Source: Berkiella sp050247135 | Lineage (GTDB): Bacteria > Pseudomonadota > Gammaproteobacteria > Berkiellales > Berkiellaceae | Assembly: GCA_050247135.1 (NCBI GenBank) | Contig: JBFWUT010000014.1 | Coordinates: 1-64,000, forward strand | Length of the DNA stretch: 64,000 nucleotides | Reading direction: 5' to 3' | Shown here: positions 23,980 through 32,175 of the stretch, piece by piece | Layout: each line of letters begins with the position of its first letter | Numbering within the stretch: position 1 is the first letter of the stretch | The notes under the pieces: model-generated | The model's database searches: none | What the model saw: the letters and a program-made list of their open reading frames with translations, nothing else | What the model was told of the DNA's origin: nothing | Translations under genes and position numbers: made by a program

Positions 23980-25521
23980 TCACACACTTTGTAACTTCAG
24001 GTGCGAAATACGCAGCCCGGTTAAAAATAAACTACCAAAATAAGCAAGCACTGCAGCGGCCATCAGCACCATTAAGTTAAGTGCCCTTGTCTTGCCTGAC
24101 CAATCTAACCATTCAACCATGTCAGGTAGGGCCCACCATAATACTGCTACCATGACAGTATTCGCTAATAACAAACGTAAGGCAAAACTCGACCAGCCAC
24201 GTAGGGGAATGTAAATTTTTTGCCGCAACAACACCAAGAGCAGCACCGCTACGTTTAATAACGAAGAAAGACTCGATGCCAGTGCTAATCCGGCATGCGC
24301 TAGAGGTCCTATCAGAAAAAAGCTGAACACAACATTAGCGAGCATCGCGACAATCGCTACCTTGACGGGGAACTTGGTATTTTGGCGGGCATAAAATGCT
24401 GACACCAAAATTTTAACTGCCAAAAAGCAAACCAGCCCTAATGAGAGCGCCACCAGACTACGCGAGGCCATCATAGCATCATGAGCACTAAAACGACCAT
24501 ATTGGAACAGGGTAGCCAACATTGGCCCTGCCATCATCGTTAATCCCACGGTTGCGGGAACCCCAATGAGTAAAATCCAACGCAGAGCCCAATCCATACT
24601 GGCAGAGAAGCCACTATGGCTCTTGCGGGCATACTCTTCTGACAAATGGGGTAAAACGACAGTTGCTAACGCTACGCCAAAAATACCAATTGGGAACTCT
24701 AACAGTCTGTCAGAGTAATAAAGCCAGGTTAAACTCCCTACCGGTAAAAATGATGCAAAAATCGTGTCCACTAATAGATTGATTTGCATCACAGAGGCAC
24801 CAATTAGTGCTGGCACCATCAAATGTAAAATTCGCTTAACGCCAGGGTCTTGCCAATCCCACTTGGGCTTTGGCAACAAGGCTAATTTTGCTAAGAACGG
24901 AATTTGAAAACACAACTGTGAAACGCCTGCTAGTAAGACACCCCACGCTAAGGCTTCTACTGGCTCTTTAAAATACGGGCTCAGATACAGTGCCGCTAAA
25001 ATTAAACTGAGATTCAATAAGACGGGCGTGAATGCTGGCATCGCAAACTGTCGATAGGTATTTTGAATGCCTGCAGCAAAAGCGGTTAGTGAGATCAACA
25101 AAATATAGGGAAAGGTTAATTGCAGTAAATGGCAAGCCAAGCCAAAACGAATATCGGTGGCATCAAACCCCGGAGCAAACAATCGCACAACCCATGGCGC
25201 CCCAACAACGCCCAAAAACGAAACGATCAGCAAAACAATGCTAAGGGCACCAAAAACTTTTTCAATTAATAATTTAACCGCCTCATGATTCTCTCGGGCG
25301 CGATATTCACTGAGTACGGGAACAAAGGCTTGTGAGAAAGCGCCTTCGGCAAATAAACGACGCATAAAGTTGGGGATTTTAAAAGCCAATAAAAAAGCAT
25401 CAATGCCTGCGCCTGCGCCAAAAAGCTGTGCTAAAACCATATCACGAATGAACCCAACGATCCGCGATAAGAAAGTCATAAAACTTACCAATGTTGTTGA
25501 TTTGAGCAGTTGATTTGCCAT
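23980..25521 (-). CDS. murJ: Lipid II flippase MurJ (MviN)
   Basis: MurJ flips lipid II across the inner membrane for peptidoglycan synthesis. From the ATG at 25521 (AAAAGGTGTC upstream) the protein has 513 residues and about 14 membrane helices. It begins MANQLLKSTTLVSFMTFLSR, with the conserved TLVSRIxGFxRD region and FAEGAFSQAFVPVLSEY. A longer frame to 25548 would add nine residues without a ribosome site. The murJ-ribF-ileS order and the divergent rpsT are conserved in gammaproteobacteria. Confidence 0.95.
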   Translation of the reverse strand: MANQLLKSTTLVSFMTFLSRIVGFIRDMVLAQLFGAGAGIDAFLLAFKIPNFMRRLFAEGAFSQAFVPVLSEYRARENHEAVKLLIEKVFGALSIVLLIVSFLGVVGAPWVVRLFAPGFDATDIRFGLACHLLQLTFPYILLISLTAFAAGIQNTYRQFAMPAFTPVLLNLSLILAALYLSPYFKEPVEALAWGVLLAGVSQLCFQIPFLAKLALLPKPKWDWQDPGVKRILHLMVPALIGASVMQINLLVDTIFASFLPVGSLTWLYYSDRLLEFPIGIFGVALATVVLPHLSEEYARKSHSGFSASMDWALRWILLIGVPATVGLTMMAGPMLATLFQYGRFSAHDAMMASRSLVALSLGLVCFLAVKILVSAFYARQNTKFPVKVAIVAMLANVVFSFFLIGPLAHAGLALASSLSSLLNVAVLLLVLLRQKIYIPLRGWSSFALRLLLANTVMVAVLWWALPDMVEWLDWSGKTRALNLMVLMAAAVLAYFGSLFLTGLRISHLKLQSV

Positions 25522-25614
25522 GACACCTTTTTGATCAATCATTGACATCCCGGACTAAAATAGGGATTATTGCAAATTTTACTTCGTCTGTAACGAAAAG
25601 TAGGAGCATTTCCT

Positions 25615-25878
25615 TTGGCAAATACAAAACAAGCTGCAAAACGTGCCCGCCAAGCTGAAAAACATCGCATGAGCAATAAATGGCAGGTTTCAAGAATGAA
25701 TACGCATATTAAGCGTGTGAGTACCGCTGTCGAGCAAAAGAACAAGGCGGAAGCACAAGACCTATACAAAGAGGCCGCTTCAACTATTGATCGCATGGTA
25801 AATAAAGGGTTGGTCCACAAAAATAAAGCCGCCCGTCTTAAAAGCCGTTTAAATAAACGTCTTGTCGCTATTGCTTAA
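25615..25878 (+). CDS. rpsT: 30S ribosomal protein S20
   Basis: S20, 87 residues, Lys/Arg/Ala-rich with the family N-terminus MANTKQAAKRARQAEKHR and the C-terminal KNKAARLKSRLNKRL. It initiates with TTG; a UUG start is also used by E. coli rpsT, where it takes part in autogenous control, so the same weak-start regulation is plausible. GGAG lies about 9 bp upstream. It is divergent from murJ and convergent with obgE. Confidence 0.97.
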   Translation: MANTKQAAKRARQAEKHRMSNKWQVSRMNTHIKRVSTAVEQKNKAEAQDLYKEAASTIDRMVNKGLVHKNKAARLKSRLNKRLVAIA

Positions 25879-25889
25879 TCAGCATTTAA

Positions 25890-25917
25890 AGCCTGGAGTG
25901 CCATGCACGCCCAGGCT
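25890..25917. terminator. Hairpin between convergent rpsT and obgE
   Basis: AGCCTGG and CCAGGCT form a 7-bp stem around a 14-base loop in the 45 bp gap between the two convergent genes. There is no long T-tract; it is probably a shared transcript end. Confidence 0.45.
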
Positions 25918-25923
25918 CGCGAT

Positions 25924-27000
25924 CTAAATCTCGGTATTCTCAGCTAATACTTCCATTTCTTCGAAATGTTCAACTTCTTGCGCTAACTCAGACGGATTCT
26001 CTAGCAAGAACTGCATGACTTGTTCACATAATTTATTGACGCCTGTGCCATCTAAAGCCGAAACAGCAAAAATAGGTGTGCTGATGGCTATTTTCTGACA
26101 GATCTCTTGAATACGCTTATCAGCCTCTTCTTTTTGGAAACAATCGACTTTATTAAACACTAACCAACGCGGTTTTTGAGCCAATTCATCACTAAAAGCA
26201 GCTAATTCTTTCTCAATGGCCAAAATATTCTGCGCAGGACAAGAGTCATCGACAGGTAATATATCAACCAGATGCAACAAGATAGTGGTACGTGAAAGAT
26301 GTTTTAAAAATTGGATCCCAAGACCCTTACCTTCGGATGCCCCCGGCACTAACCCTGGAATATCGGCAATCACGAAACGTCTATTTGACGATAAAGAAAC
26401 AATCCCTAACTGTGGGTATAAGGTAGTAAAGGGATAGTCCGCCACTTTGGGTCTTGCCAAGGAAACGGCCCGAATAAAAGTAGATTTGCCTGCATTTGGC
26501 AAACCTAACAGCCCCACTTGCGCCAGCAATTTTAACTCTAAATGAAGCTCGCGGCTGTCCCCAGGTTTACCGGGCGTTGTATAGCGCGGCGCCCGGTTGG
26601 TAGGACTCTTAAAATTCACATTCCCCAGGCCACGGCTGCCCCCTTTAGCAACCAACATGCGCTTACCATGCGTCACTAAATCACCGAGTATTTCTTGGGT
26701 ATTGGCTTCTCTAACGATAGTGCCCACTGGTACTTTAATGACACAGTCTTCACCATCCTTACCCCGGCACTGCCTTTTCGCGCCATTTTTGCCATGCTCG
26801 GCTTGAAATTGTGTTCTATAGCGAAAATCGACTAACGTATTCAAGCCTCTGTCGGCTTCAAGGTAAACACTTCCCCCTTTACCACCATCGCCCCCATCTG
26901 GGCCACCAAAGGCAGCACAGCGCTCACGACGAAAACTAGCAGAGCCATCCCCGCCGTTACCTGCTTTGATTTTGATGAATGCTTCGTCGATGAACTTCAC
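25924..27000 (-). CDS. obgE: GTPase Obg/CgtA
   Basis: Obg is an essential GTPase in ribosome assembly and stress control. The start is taken as the GTG at 27000, because it yields the conserved beginning (M)KFIDEAFIKIKAGNGGDG; an upstream ATG frame only reads through the leader. The product has 358 residues: a glycine-rich Obg fold (1 to about 158), then the G domain with GLPNAGKST (166-174), DYPFTTLYP, DIPGLV and NKVD. A short acidic tail follows, as is usual for gammaproteobacterial Obg. AAGG lies 9 bp before the GTG. Confidence 0.95.
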   Translation of the reverse strand: MKFIDEAFIKIKAGNGGDGSASFRRERCAAFGGPDGGDGGKGGSVYLEADRGLNTLVDFRYRTQFQAEHGKNGAKRQCRGKDGEDCVIKVPVGTIVREANTQEILGDLVTHGKRMLVAKGGSRGLGNVNFKSPTNRAPRYTTPGKPGDSRELHLELKLLAQVGLLGLPNAGKSTFIRAVSLARPKVADYPFTTLYPQLGIVSLSSNRRFVIADIPGLVPGASEGKGLGIQFLKHLSRTTILLHLVDILPVDDSCPAQNILAIEKELAAFSDELAQKPRWLVFNKVDCFQKEEADKRIQEICQKIAISTPIFAVSALDGTGVNKLCEQVMQFLLENPSELAQEVEHFEEMEVLAENTEI

Positions 27001-27030
27001 AATGAATAACCTTACAATCTCAAAAACAAA

Positions 27031-27064
27031 AAACCCCAACATAGCAAAAGCTCTGTAGGGGTTT
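27031..27064 (-). terminator. Intrinsic terminator/attenuator between rpmA and obgE
   Basis: On the minus strand AAACCCCTACA pairs with TGTTGGGGTTT and is followed by TTTTGTTTTT, a standard rho-independent signal. On the plus strand it is also followed by a T-rich run. It probably separates a ribosomal-protein transcript (rplU-rpmA) from obgE or allows partial read-through. Confidence 0.75.
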
Positions 27065-27090
27065 CTTTTCTTATTTTTTTCGTAATTTGC

Positions 27091-27366
27091 CTATTGGGCG
27101 GCAGCTTCACGTTCAGCAACGATGTTAACAACGTGATGCTTCATTTTGCCTTTAGTCGCAAATTGTACGAACCCAGCAACTTTCGCATATAACGTATCGT
27201 CTTTGCCTATACCAACGAAAACGCCCGGATGAAATTTGGTACCACGCTGGCGCACAATGATGCTACCTGCGTTAACCCATTCACCACCGTAAGCTTTAAT
27301 TCCTAAATATTGCGGGTTGGAATCACGACCATTTCGTGTACTACCACCCGCTTTCTTATGTGCCAT
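27091..27366 (-). CDS. rpmA: 50S ribosomal protein L27
   Basis: L27, 91 residues, starting MAHKKAGGSTRNGRDSN, with the conserved LGIKAYGGEWVNAGSIIVRQRGTKFHPG core. The flexible N-terminal tail reaches the peptidyl-transferase centre. It has the unprocessed gammaproteobacterial start (no Firmicute-type N-terminal extension). It lies 9 bp after rplU in the universal rplU-rpmA-obg order. Confidence 0.98.
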   Translation of the reverse strand: MAHKKAGGSTRNGRDSNPQYLGIKAYGGEWVNAGSIIVRQRGTKFHPGVFVGIGKDDTLYAKVAGFVQFATKGKMKHHVVNIVAEREAAAQ

Positions 27367-27375
27367 ACGTCACCT

Positions 27376-27696
27376 TTAAATTTGAGTAATTTCGACTTCT
27401 GTAAAATGCTGGCGATGGCCTTGCGTACGACGATAAGTCTTACGACGACGCATTTTAAAAATGCGGATCTTATCACCACGACCATGCTGAATAATTTTTG
27501 CAATCACTTTACTGTTAGCAAGATAGGGCGCACCCAGTTGAATCTTATCGCCATCGGCTTTGAGGAGAACATTGCTCAACTCAACTGACTCACCTGGTTC
27601 ACCTTGCATCAATTCTAATTTGCAACGTTGACCAACTTTAACGCGATGCTGCTTGCCTCCGGCAGCGATAATCGCGTAGGCACTCTGTGTATTCAC
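27376..27696 (-). CDS. rplU: 50S ribosomal protein L21
   Basis: L21, 106 residues when started at the GTG at 27696, which has GGGGAG 7 bp upstream and places the family motif YAIIAAGGKQHRVKVGQ at the N-terminus. An ATG further upstream would add 16 atypical residues. The conserved KMRRRKTYRRTQGHRQHFTEVEI tail is present. It is the first gene of the rplU-rpmA-obgE operon. Confidence 0.96.
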   Translation of the reverse strand: MNTQSAYAIIAAGGKQHRVKVGQRCKLELMQGEPGESVELSNVLLKADGDKIQLGAPYLANSKVIAKIIQHGRGDKIRIFKMRRRKTYRRTQGHRQHFTEVEITQI

Positions 27697-27765
27697 ACTT
27701 CTGCTCCCCGCATAAACTCTTGGAACTATTTGGCATTCGCCCATTACACATAGGCAAGGGCAGCA

Positions 27766-27795
27766 ATTTTACGTTAGATCAGGACTGAGATGCAA
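27766..27795 (-). promoter_or_regulatory. Probable sigma-70 promoter of rplU-rpmA
   Basis: Reading the minus strand, TTGCAT is followed after 18 bases by TAAAAT, about 70 bases before the rplU start. Spacing and location are reasonable for a ribosomal-protein operon; no alternative site is stronger. Confidence 0.45.
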
Positions 27796-27835
27796 GCAAC
27801 CCAGCCCTAGAACCCGATATATGTCTGTATTTTAG

Positions 27836-27865
27836 TTGTGCCCTAAGGCCTTTCCATCGTATAGT
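27836..27865 (+). promoter_or_regulatory. Possible sigma-70 promoter of ispB
   Basis: TTGTGC and TATAGT are separated by 18 bases and lie about 37 bases before the ispB ATG. The -10 match is good and the -35 is moderate. Confidence 0.4.
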
Positions 27866-27902
27866 CGCCCTACTTTAATTAGTATCTTGATAGCACAAAA
27901 GC

Positions 27903-28871
27903 ATGCCACTACAGGCCATTACACAACTGGTGACAGCTGACTTATTGGCAGTCAATGACACCATTTTGCAATCGTTAGAATCCCAAGTTGAGGTCATCAA
28001 GCAAATTGGTCATTACCTCATTAGAAGTGGTGGCAAACGCATTCGTCCGTTAGTTGTATTACTTTGCTCTAGAGCCTGCCAGGCAACCGGACAAGCCCCC
28101 ATTTCAATGGCGGCTATTATCGAGTTTATTCATACCGCCACACTGTTGCATGATGATGTCGTTGATGGCTCAAAGCTGCGTCGTGGTCAACCCACGGCGA
28201 ATCACGTTTGGGATAATTCAACTGCCGTGTTAGTGGGCGATTTTCTATATTCCCGCTCCTTTCAAATGATGGTTGCACTTAACAACATGGCATCCATGCG
28301 TATTCTGGCTGATGCAACCAATGTGATCGCTGAAGGCGAAGTCTTACAGCTGGCACATCGCCACCAACCGAATGTGAGCGAAGAACAATACCTAAGAGTG
28401 ATCCATTATAAAACCGCAACTTTATTCGAAGCAGCAGCCTCGTTAGGTGCTGTTATGGGTAATCAATCAACCGATGTAATTCAAAGCCTGGCACAATACG
28501 GCTTACAGCTTGGTATGGCTTTTCAATTAGCAGACGATGTGTTGGATTATCAAGCCACCAATAGCGCTTGGGGCAAAAATATCGGTAACGATTTAGCCGA
28601 AGGTAAAGCAACTTTACCGCTGATTTATGCTATGAAACATGCACCTTCACAACAAGCACAAATTATTCGAAGCGCGATAGAAAAAGGCAGCATTGAGGAT
28701 ATAGGACTCGTTCAAGAAGCTATCGTGAGTTCCGGTGCGATTGATTATACCTTTAAGGTTGCCAAAGAAGCAGTGCAAAAGGCACAAGATGCGCTTTTGT
28801 GTTTGCCTGCTTCGCCTTATCGAGAAGCACTAGCAGAGCTTGCCGCCTTTGCTATAATACGGGGCAACTAA
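27903..28871 (+). CDS. ispB: Octaprenyl-type polyprenyl diphosphate synthase IspB
   Basis: A trans-isoprenyl diphosphate synthase that makes the quinone side chain from FPP and IPP. The 322 residues contain both Asp-rich motifs: DDVVD at 84-88 and DDVLD at 211-215. They also carry GGKRIRPLVVLL and the KTATLFEAAASLGA helix of the IspB/SPS family. It probably supplies the ubiquinone tail used by the Coq7 hydroxylase encoded at 47127. The ATG lacks a clear ribosome site. A perfect TATAAT within its last codons may serve the tRNA gene just downstream. Confidence 0.93.
   Translation: MPLQAITQLVTADLLAVNDTILQSLESQVEVIKQIGHYLIRSGGKRIRPLVVLLCSRACQATGQAPISMAAIIEFIHTATLLHDDVVDGSKLRRGQPTANHVWDNSTAVLVGDFLYSRSFQMMVALNNMASMRILADATNVIAEGEVLQLAHRHQPNVSEEQYLRVIHYKTATLFEAAASLGAVMGNQSTDVIQSLAQYGLQLGMAFQLADDVLDYQATNSAWGKNIGNDLAEGKATLPLIYAMKHAPSQQAQIIRSAIEKGSIEDIGLVQEAIVSSGAIDYTFKVAKEAVQKAQDALLCLPASPYREALAELAAFAIIRGN
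28853..28858 (+). promoter_or_regulatory. Putative -10 element for tRNA-Pro inside the ispB 3' end
   Basis: A perfect TATAAT ends 19 bases before the tRNA 5' end and is followed by the GC-rich ACGGGGC discriminator typical of stable-RNA promoters. No good -35 is seen at the expected distance. Confidence 0.4.
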
Positions 28872-28877
28872 TTATGT

Positions 28878-28954
28878 CGGGGTATAGCTCAGCCTGGTAG
28901 AGCACTGCGTTCGGGACGCAGGGGTCGTAGGTTCAAATCCTGTTACCCCGACCA
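28878..28954 (+). tRNA. tRNA-Pro, anticodon CGG
   Basis: A 77-base tRNA. The acceptor CGGGGTA pairs with TACCCCG. The anticodon stem CTGCG/CGCAG encloses TTCGGGA, so the anticodon is CGG, reading CCG. The T loop is GTTCAAATC, and CCA is encoded. The body resembles the E. coli CGG proline tRNA. It starts 6 bases after the ispB stop. Its last 24 bases are repeated immediately downstream. Confidence 0.95.
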
Positions 28955-28997
28955 TTTTTTCGAAAAGTTCAAATCCTGTTACCCCGACCATTTTTCG
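28931..28997 (+). repeat. Direct duplication of the tRNA-Pro 3' end
   Basis: The T-arm-to-CCA segment plus the following T-run and CG (28931-28962) recurs at 28967-28997 with only one T missing, after a 4-base AAAA spacer. The second copy has no tRNA body. It has the look of an attachment-site scar or a 36-bp tandem duplication. Confidence 0.85.
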
Positions 28998-29014
28998 CCT
29001 TGTTGCCACAAGGC
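28997..29014 (+). terminator. Short hairpin after the tRNA-Pro repeat
   Basis: GCCTTG-TTGCCA-CAAGGC follows the second T-run. It is a possible transcript end for the tRNA; the T-runs precede rather than follow it, so the assignment is weak. The rest of the gap to 29231 shows no gene. Confidence 0.3.
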
Positions 29015-29231
29015 TTCGAATGGCAAGCCACCTGCCATGTCTTACTTAAAAGCATCCTGCTCAACTTTTTCATTCATTGTCGACCTGTAGGGGCTATCAT
29101 TTTAGGCGCTTAGGATGTACCATTCACGGTTGATTTCTAGCAAGCTAACCAAAGCGGCTTTATAACTCAGGTTACCTAGAAATAATGGTGCCATTTGGCA
29201 AGAATATGAACTCTTTTGGGGGGAGATCACC

Positions 29232-30179
29232 ATGCCCTTAGTCATACTGTTGTTCGCCTTGTTTGCGAGCTTATTTACCCTAAGCAAAACGGCATTAGAA
29301 TTTTCTGAGCCATTCTTTTTAATTGGTTCACGGATGACACTGGCAGGCGTGCTCTTACTGGCACATCAATATTTCTTTAACCGAGCAAATTTTAAAATTA
29401 AGCTAGAACATGTATTACCCTTAGTCATGTTAGGCTTAGTGAGCATTTATATTACGAATATCGCTGAGATCTGGGGCATCCAATACATGAGCTCCGCCAA
29501 AGCCTGCTTAATATATAGTCTCTCACCTTTTATTGCTGCCTTATTTGCCTACTGGATGCTGCATGAAAGATTATCCTGGAAAAAGTGGCTAGGTTTATGT
29601 GTGGGTTTTGTTGGCTTAACCCCTATTTTATTTACTCATACTTCCTCAAGCGAACTTGCCAAAGATTTACTGTTTATTTCTTGGGCAGAAGTAGCTCTGA
29701 TTGTCGCCGTCTTTGCCAGTGTTTACGGTTGGATCCTCTTAAAGAAAATCATTAATGAATACCGCTTTACCCCCATTATGGCTAATGGTGTAAGCATGCT
29801 AATTGGTGGCACCTTAGCTCTTGCGCACTCTTATCTGAGCGGCGAAAACTGGACCCCTATTCCGGTGATGGAAGGGAAATATGCGCCCTTTTTCGAGTGT
29901 GCTCTATGGATGACGCTAATTTCAAACGTGGTTTGTTACAACCTCTATGGTTTCTTACTTAAGCGGTTTTCAGCCACCTTCATGTCATTGGCAGGCTTAA
30001 TCACGCCGTTGTTTGCTTCCCTCTTTGGTTGGTATTTTTTAAATGAAGTTATTACTTGGCATTTCTTTGCTTCGATGATCTTGTTCTCTATCGGTTTGGC
30101 ACTGTTTTACCAAGAGGAGCTCGCGAATAACCTTGCCAACAGTATCGACAATCCAAAATCCGTTGATGCTAGCTCCTAG
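29232..30179 (+). CDS. EamA/DMT-family transporter
   Basis: A 315-residue inner-membrane protein with about ten hydrophobic helices arranged as two EamA repeats. The first ends near FAYWMLHERLSWKKWLGLCVGFVGLTPIL; the second ends in LFGWYFLNEVITWHFFASMILFSIGLALF. Members of this superfamily export or exchange metabolites such as amino acids and nucleotides; the substrate cannot be read from sequence. It has a strong GGGGGGAG ribosome site. The 3' end overlaps the start of the PHP gene by about 14 bp. A second, different EamA gene begins at 63373. Confidence 0.85.
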   Translation: MPLVILLFALFASLFTLSKTALEFSEPFFLIGSRMTLAGVLLLAHQYFFNRANFKIKLEHVLPLVMLGLVSIYITNIAEIWGIQYMSSAKACLIYSLSPFIAALFAYWMLHERLSWKKWLGLCVGFVGLTPILFTHTSSSELAKDLLFISWAEVALIVAVFASVYGWILLKKIINEYRFTPIMANGVSMLIGGTLALAHSYLSGENWTPIPVMEGKYAPFFECALWMTLISNVVCYNLYGFLLKRFSATFMSLAGLITPLFASLFGWYFLNEVITWHFFASMILFSIGLALFYQEELANNLANSIDNPKSVDASS

Positions 30180-31017
30180 CAAAGCTGATTGCCATTGCCA
30201 TACTGTATTTTCAGATGGCACTCTTTCGCCAGAAGCATTGCTGCTTTTGGCGAAAGAAAAACAATTGACGGGATTAAGCATTACAGACCATGACACCACT
30301 GATGCTTATCCCATCGCATTGCCTTTAGCCAAACAACTTGGCATTACTTTAGTTCCAGGTATTGAAATCTCAGCGCACTATCAAAACACCAGCATTCATG
30401 TGCTGGGCTATGCCTTTGATCTATCCAATCTTGCCCTGCAACGTTTTTGCCAACAACTGCAATCAGAACGCACTATTCGCAACAATAAAATCTTAGCAAA
30501 ATTAGCCAATATTGACTTGCCTATCACCATGGATGAGATCACCGAGCGTTTTCCTCTTGGTACTGTCGGTCGACCGCATATTGCAAAATTGATGGTTGAA
30601 AAGGGTTATGTCAAAAACATGCAAAAAGCCTTTGAACGGTTCTTGGGTGAAAAAAAGCGCTGCTATGTAGGAGACTTGACCGTCACGGTTCCCGAAGCAA
30701 TTGATGTTATCCATCAAGCCGGTGGGTTTGCAGTCCTTGCTCATCCGCACGGTTTACGAGCCAAGGTCTTAAACGCGCTTTGTGAAATGCCTTTTGATGG
30801 TATCGAAGTCTATTACGGACAACTCTCGTTAAAGCAAGAAAGTCCCATCCTGTCTATCGCGGTTCGTAAAAATTGGCTGGTCACCGGAGGGTCTGATTTT
30901 CATGGCGATAAAAAATCCTACCAAGGCTTAGGTTGCTCATTTACGCCACAGGAAACATTTGAGCAATTTGTTTTAAGAAGCCAATCACATGGGTTTGCTA
31001 CCGTGCGTGCTGATTGA
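30166..31017 (+). CDS. PHP-domain phosphoesterase (YciV/RNase AM-like)
   Basis: A metal-dependent PHP domain protein of about 283 residues. It shows the four PHP motifs: DCHCHTVFSDGTLSPE, SITDHDTTDAYP, VPGIEIS with AHPHG, and GGSDFHGD. Length and motif layout match E. coli YciV (TrpH/RNase AM), which hydrolyses 3',5'-nucleotide bisphosphates and trims RNA 5' ends. The ATG at 30166 is chosen because it places the first His motif at the N-terminus as in relatives; a TTG at 30133 is an alternative. It overlaps the upstream transporter by 14 bp and the convergent gene downstream by 33 bp. Confidence 0.8.
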   Translation: MLAPSKADCHCHTVFSDGTLSPEALLLLAKEKQLTGLSITDHDTTDAYPIALPLAKQLGITLVPGIEISAHYQNTSIHVLGYAFDLSNLALQRFCQQLQSERTIRNNKILAKLANIDLPITMDEITERFPLGTVGRPHIAKLMVEKGYVKNMQKAFERFLGEKKRCYVGDLTVTVPEAIDVIHQAGGFAVLAHPHGLRAKVLNALCEMPFDGIEVYYGQLSLKQESPILSIAVRKNWLVTGGSDFHGDKKSYQGLGCSFTPQETFEQFVLRSQSHGFATVRAD

Positions 31018-31746
31018 TGCTGTTTCTAAATCGCTATAATGAATGATCATCAGCGCAGGATAAAATGAACTCAGCACCAAGGTTGTAATTCCTTTGATAT
31101 AAGGGATATTCAGTTCTGCTAATAGCAGTGAAGCGAATGCTGCAATGATCCCAAATAAGACAATAATCAAAAGAGTATCCATCCAATATTGTTTAACCAG
31201 CTGAACACTTCTCTTCAAAGCAACCAAAACGTGTTGTTTAAAGATCACAATCAACACACCTGCCATAAAAAATAGGACAGCTAATGCTAACGACATTACC
31301 GCCGCTAACAAGATAATGACATGCTGCATTGATAATAGGGTCATTACCCAGTGCAGCGGCAACAGCTTGCCAAAATAGAGTAAGCCGCTAAAAGCTAGCA
31401 ACACTAACAATAAGGGTAACGTCACTATCGCATAAGCCAGATACGTGGGCAAAAAGCGTTTAAACCCTATTTTAAATGATCCCATAAAATCAAAAGGTAT
31501 CGCTTGGTATCGCTGATAGAGCCCATTGATAATCACGCCAAAAAACAAAGCCGTGATGGCCATATCACTGAAGAGCAAAGCAAAAAACGGCATGGATATT
31601 TGATCTTGAAGAGGGAAAAAATACTCCAACAGTATTTGACAGAGCATCCACAACAACAAAAATGGCAACAAATCGACAAAAGTTTTCGCCCATAAGGTTG
31701 TTGCCCGTTGATAGGTGCTAAATAGAGAAGGAAAGGATGTTCTCAT
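30985..31746 (-). CDS. Multi-pass membrane protein of unknown function (YciC-like)
   Basis: A 253-residue protein with about six membrane helices and few charged loops. It begins MRTSFPSLFSTYQRATTLWAKTF and contains SVQLVKQYWMDTLLIIVLFGI. The layout resembles the YciC/UPF0259 type of inner-membrane proteins, but no motif is decisive. The ATG at 31746 has GAGAG upstream. The earlier ATG at 31773 coincides with a TATAAT that is better read as a -10 element. Its 3' end overlaps the PHP gene by 33 bp tail to tail. Confidence 0.6.
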   Translation of the reverse strand: MRTSFPSLFSTYQRATTLWAKTFVDLLPFLLLWMLCQILLEYFFPLQDQISMPFFALLFSDMAITALFFGVIINGLYQRYQAIPFDFMGSFKIGFKRFLPTYLAYAIVTLPLLLVLLAFSGLLYFGKLLPLHWVMTLLSMQHVIILLAAVMSLALAVLFFMAGVLIVIFKQHVLVALKRSVQLVKQYWMDTLLIIVLFGIIAAFASLLLAELNIPYIKGITTLVLSSFYPALMIIHYSDLETASISTHGSKPM

Positions 31747-31818
31747 GTAATGGCTCTCTGGTTTTTTAGCCATTATACCATTTTGAAAGCTAACTTTATA
31801 TTGAATAAAAAGCCAGTT

Positions 31819-32070
31819 TTATGCCGTCGTCAGCTTGAGTGCACTACTCACATGCCACGTTAAATGTTCTGCCGTTAATTCGTCTTCTAGGCTGTTATAA
31901 AGGGCTTCTAGGGTATCTTGAAGCGTCCGCCAATGAGTGAATAAAGACGGATTATTAGCGAGCATTTGCATCATTTTTAACGTGTGATCTGCAATTTCTT
32001 GCGAAGATAAGTGCTGACTATTTTCGATCAGATGAGTAAAGCTCGAAATAAGATTATGAGACTCTGACAT
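31819..32070 (-). CDS. Small hypothetical protein, 83 residues
   Basis: I do not recognise this family. It is a predicted all-helical, soluble 83-residue protein (MSESHNLISSFTHLIENSQHL at the start), mildly acidic, without cysteine. It has a good AGGGGAAATC ribosome site and lies alone between the membrane-protein gene and the glutaminase gene on the same strand. The clean ribosome site and normal codon use argue that it is real. Confidence 0.55.
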   Translation of the reverse strand: MSESHNLISSFTHLIENSQHLSSQEIADHTLKMMQMLANNPSLFTHWRTLQDTLEALYNSLEDELTAEHLTWHVSSALKLTTA

Positions 32071-32175
32071 GATTTCCCCTACTAGGTTATTTCTTCAAGG
32101 GGGATATTGGCAAATCTTGGCTAAATGATCATGTGAATTACGACAAGTTGTTGGTAACGGTCGATAAAGCGTTTC

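Noticed and set aside
31747..31773. Upstream ATG of the YciC-like membrane protein
   Set aside because: The ATG is part of a TATAAT -10-like sequence and lacks a ribosome site; the ATG at 31746 has GAGAG upstream.
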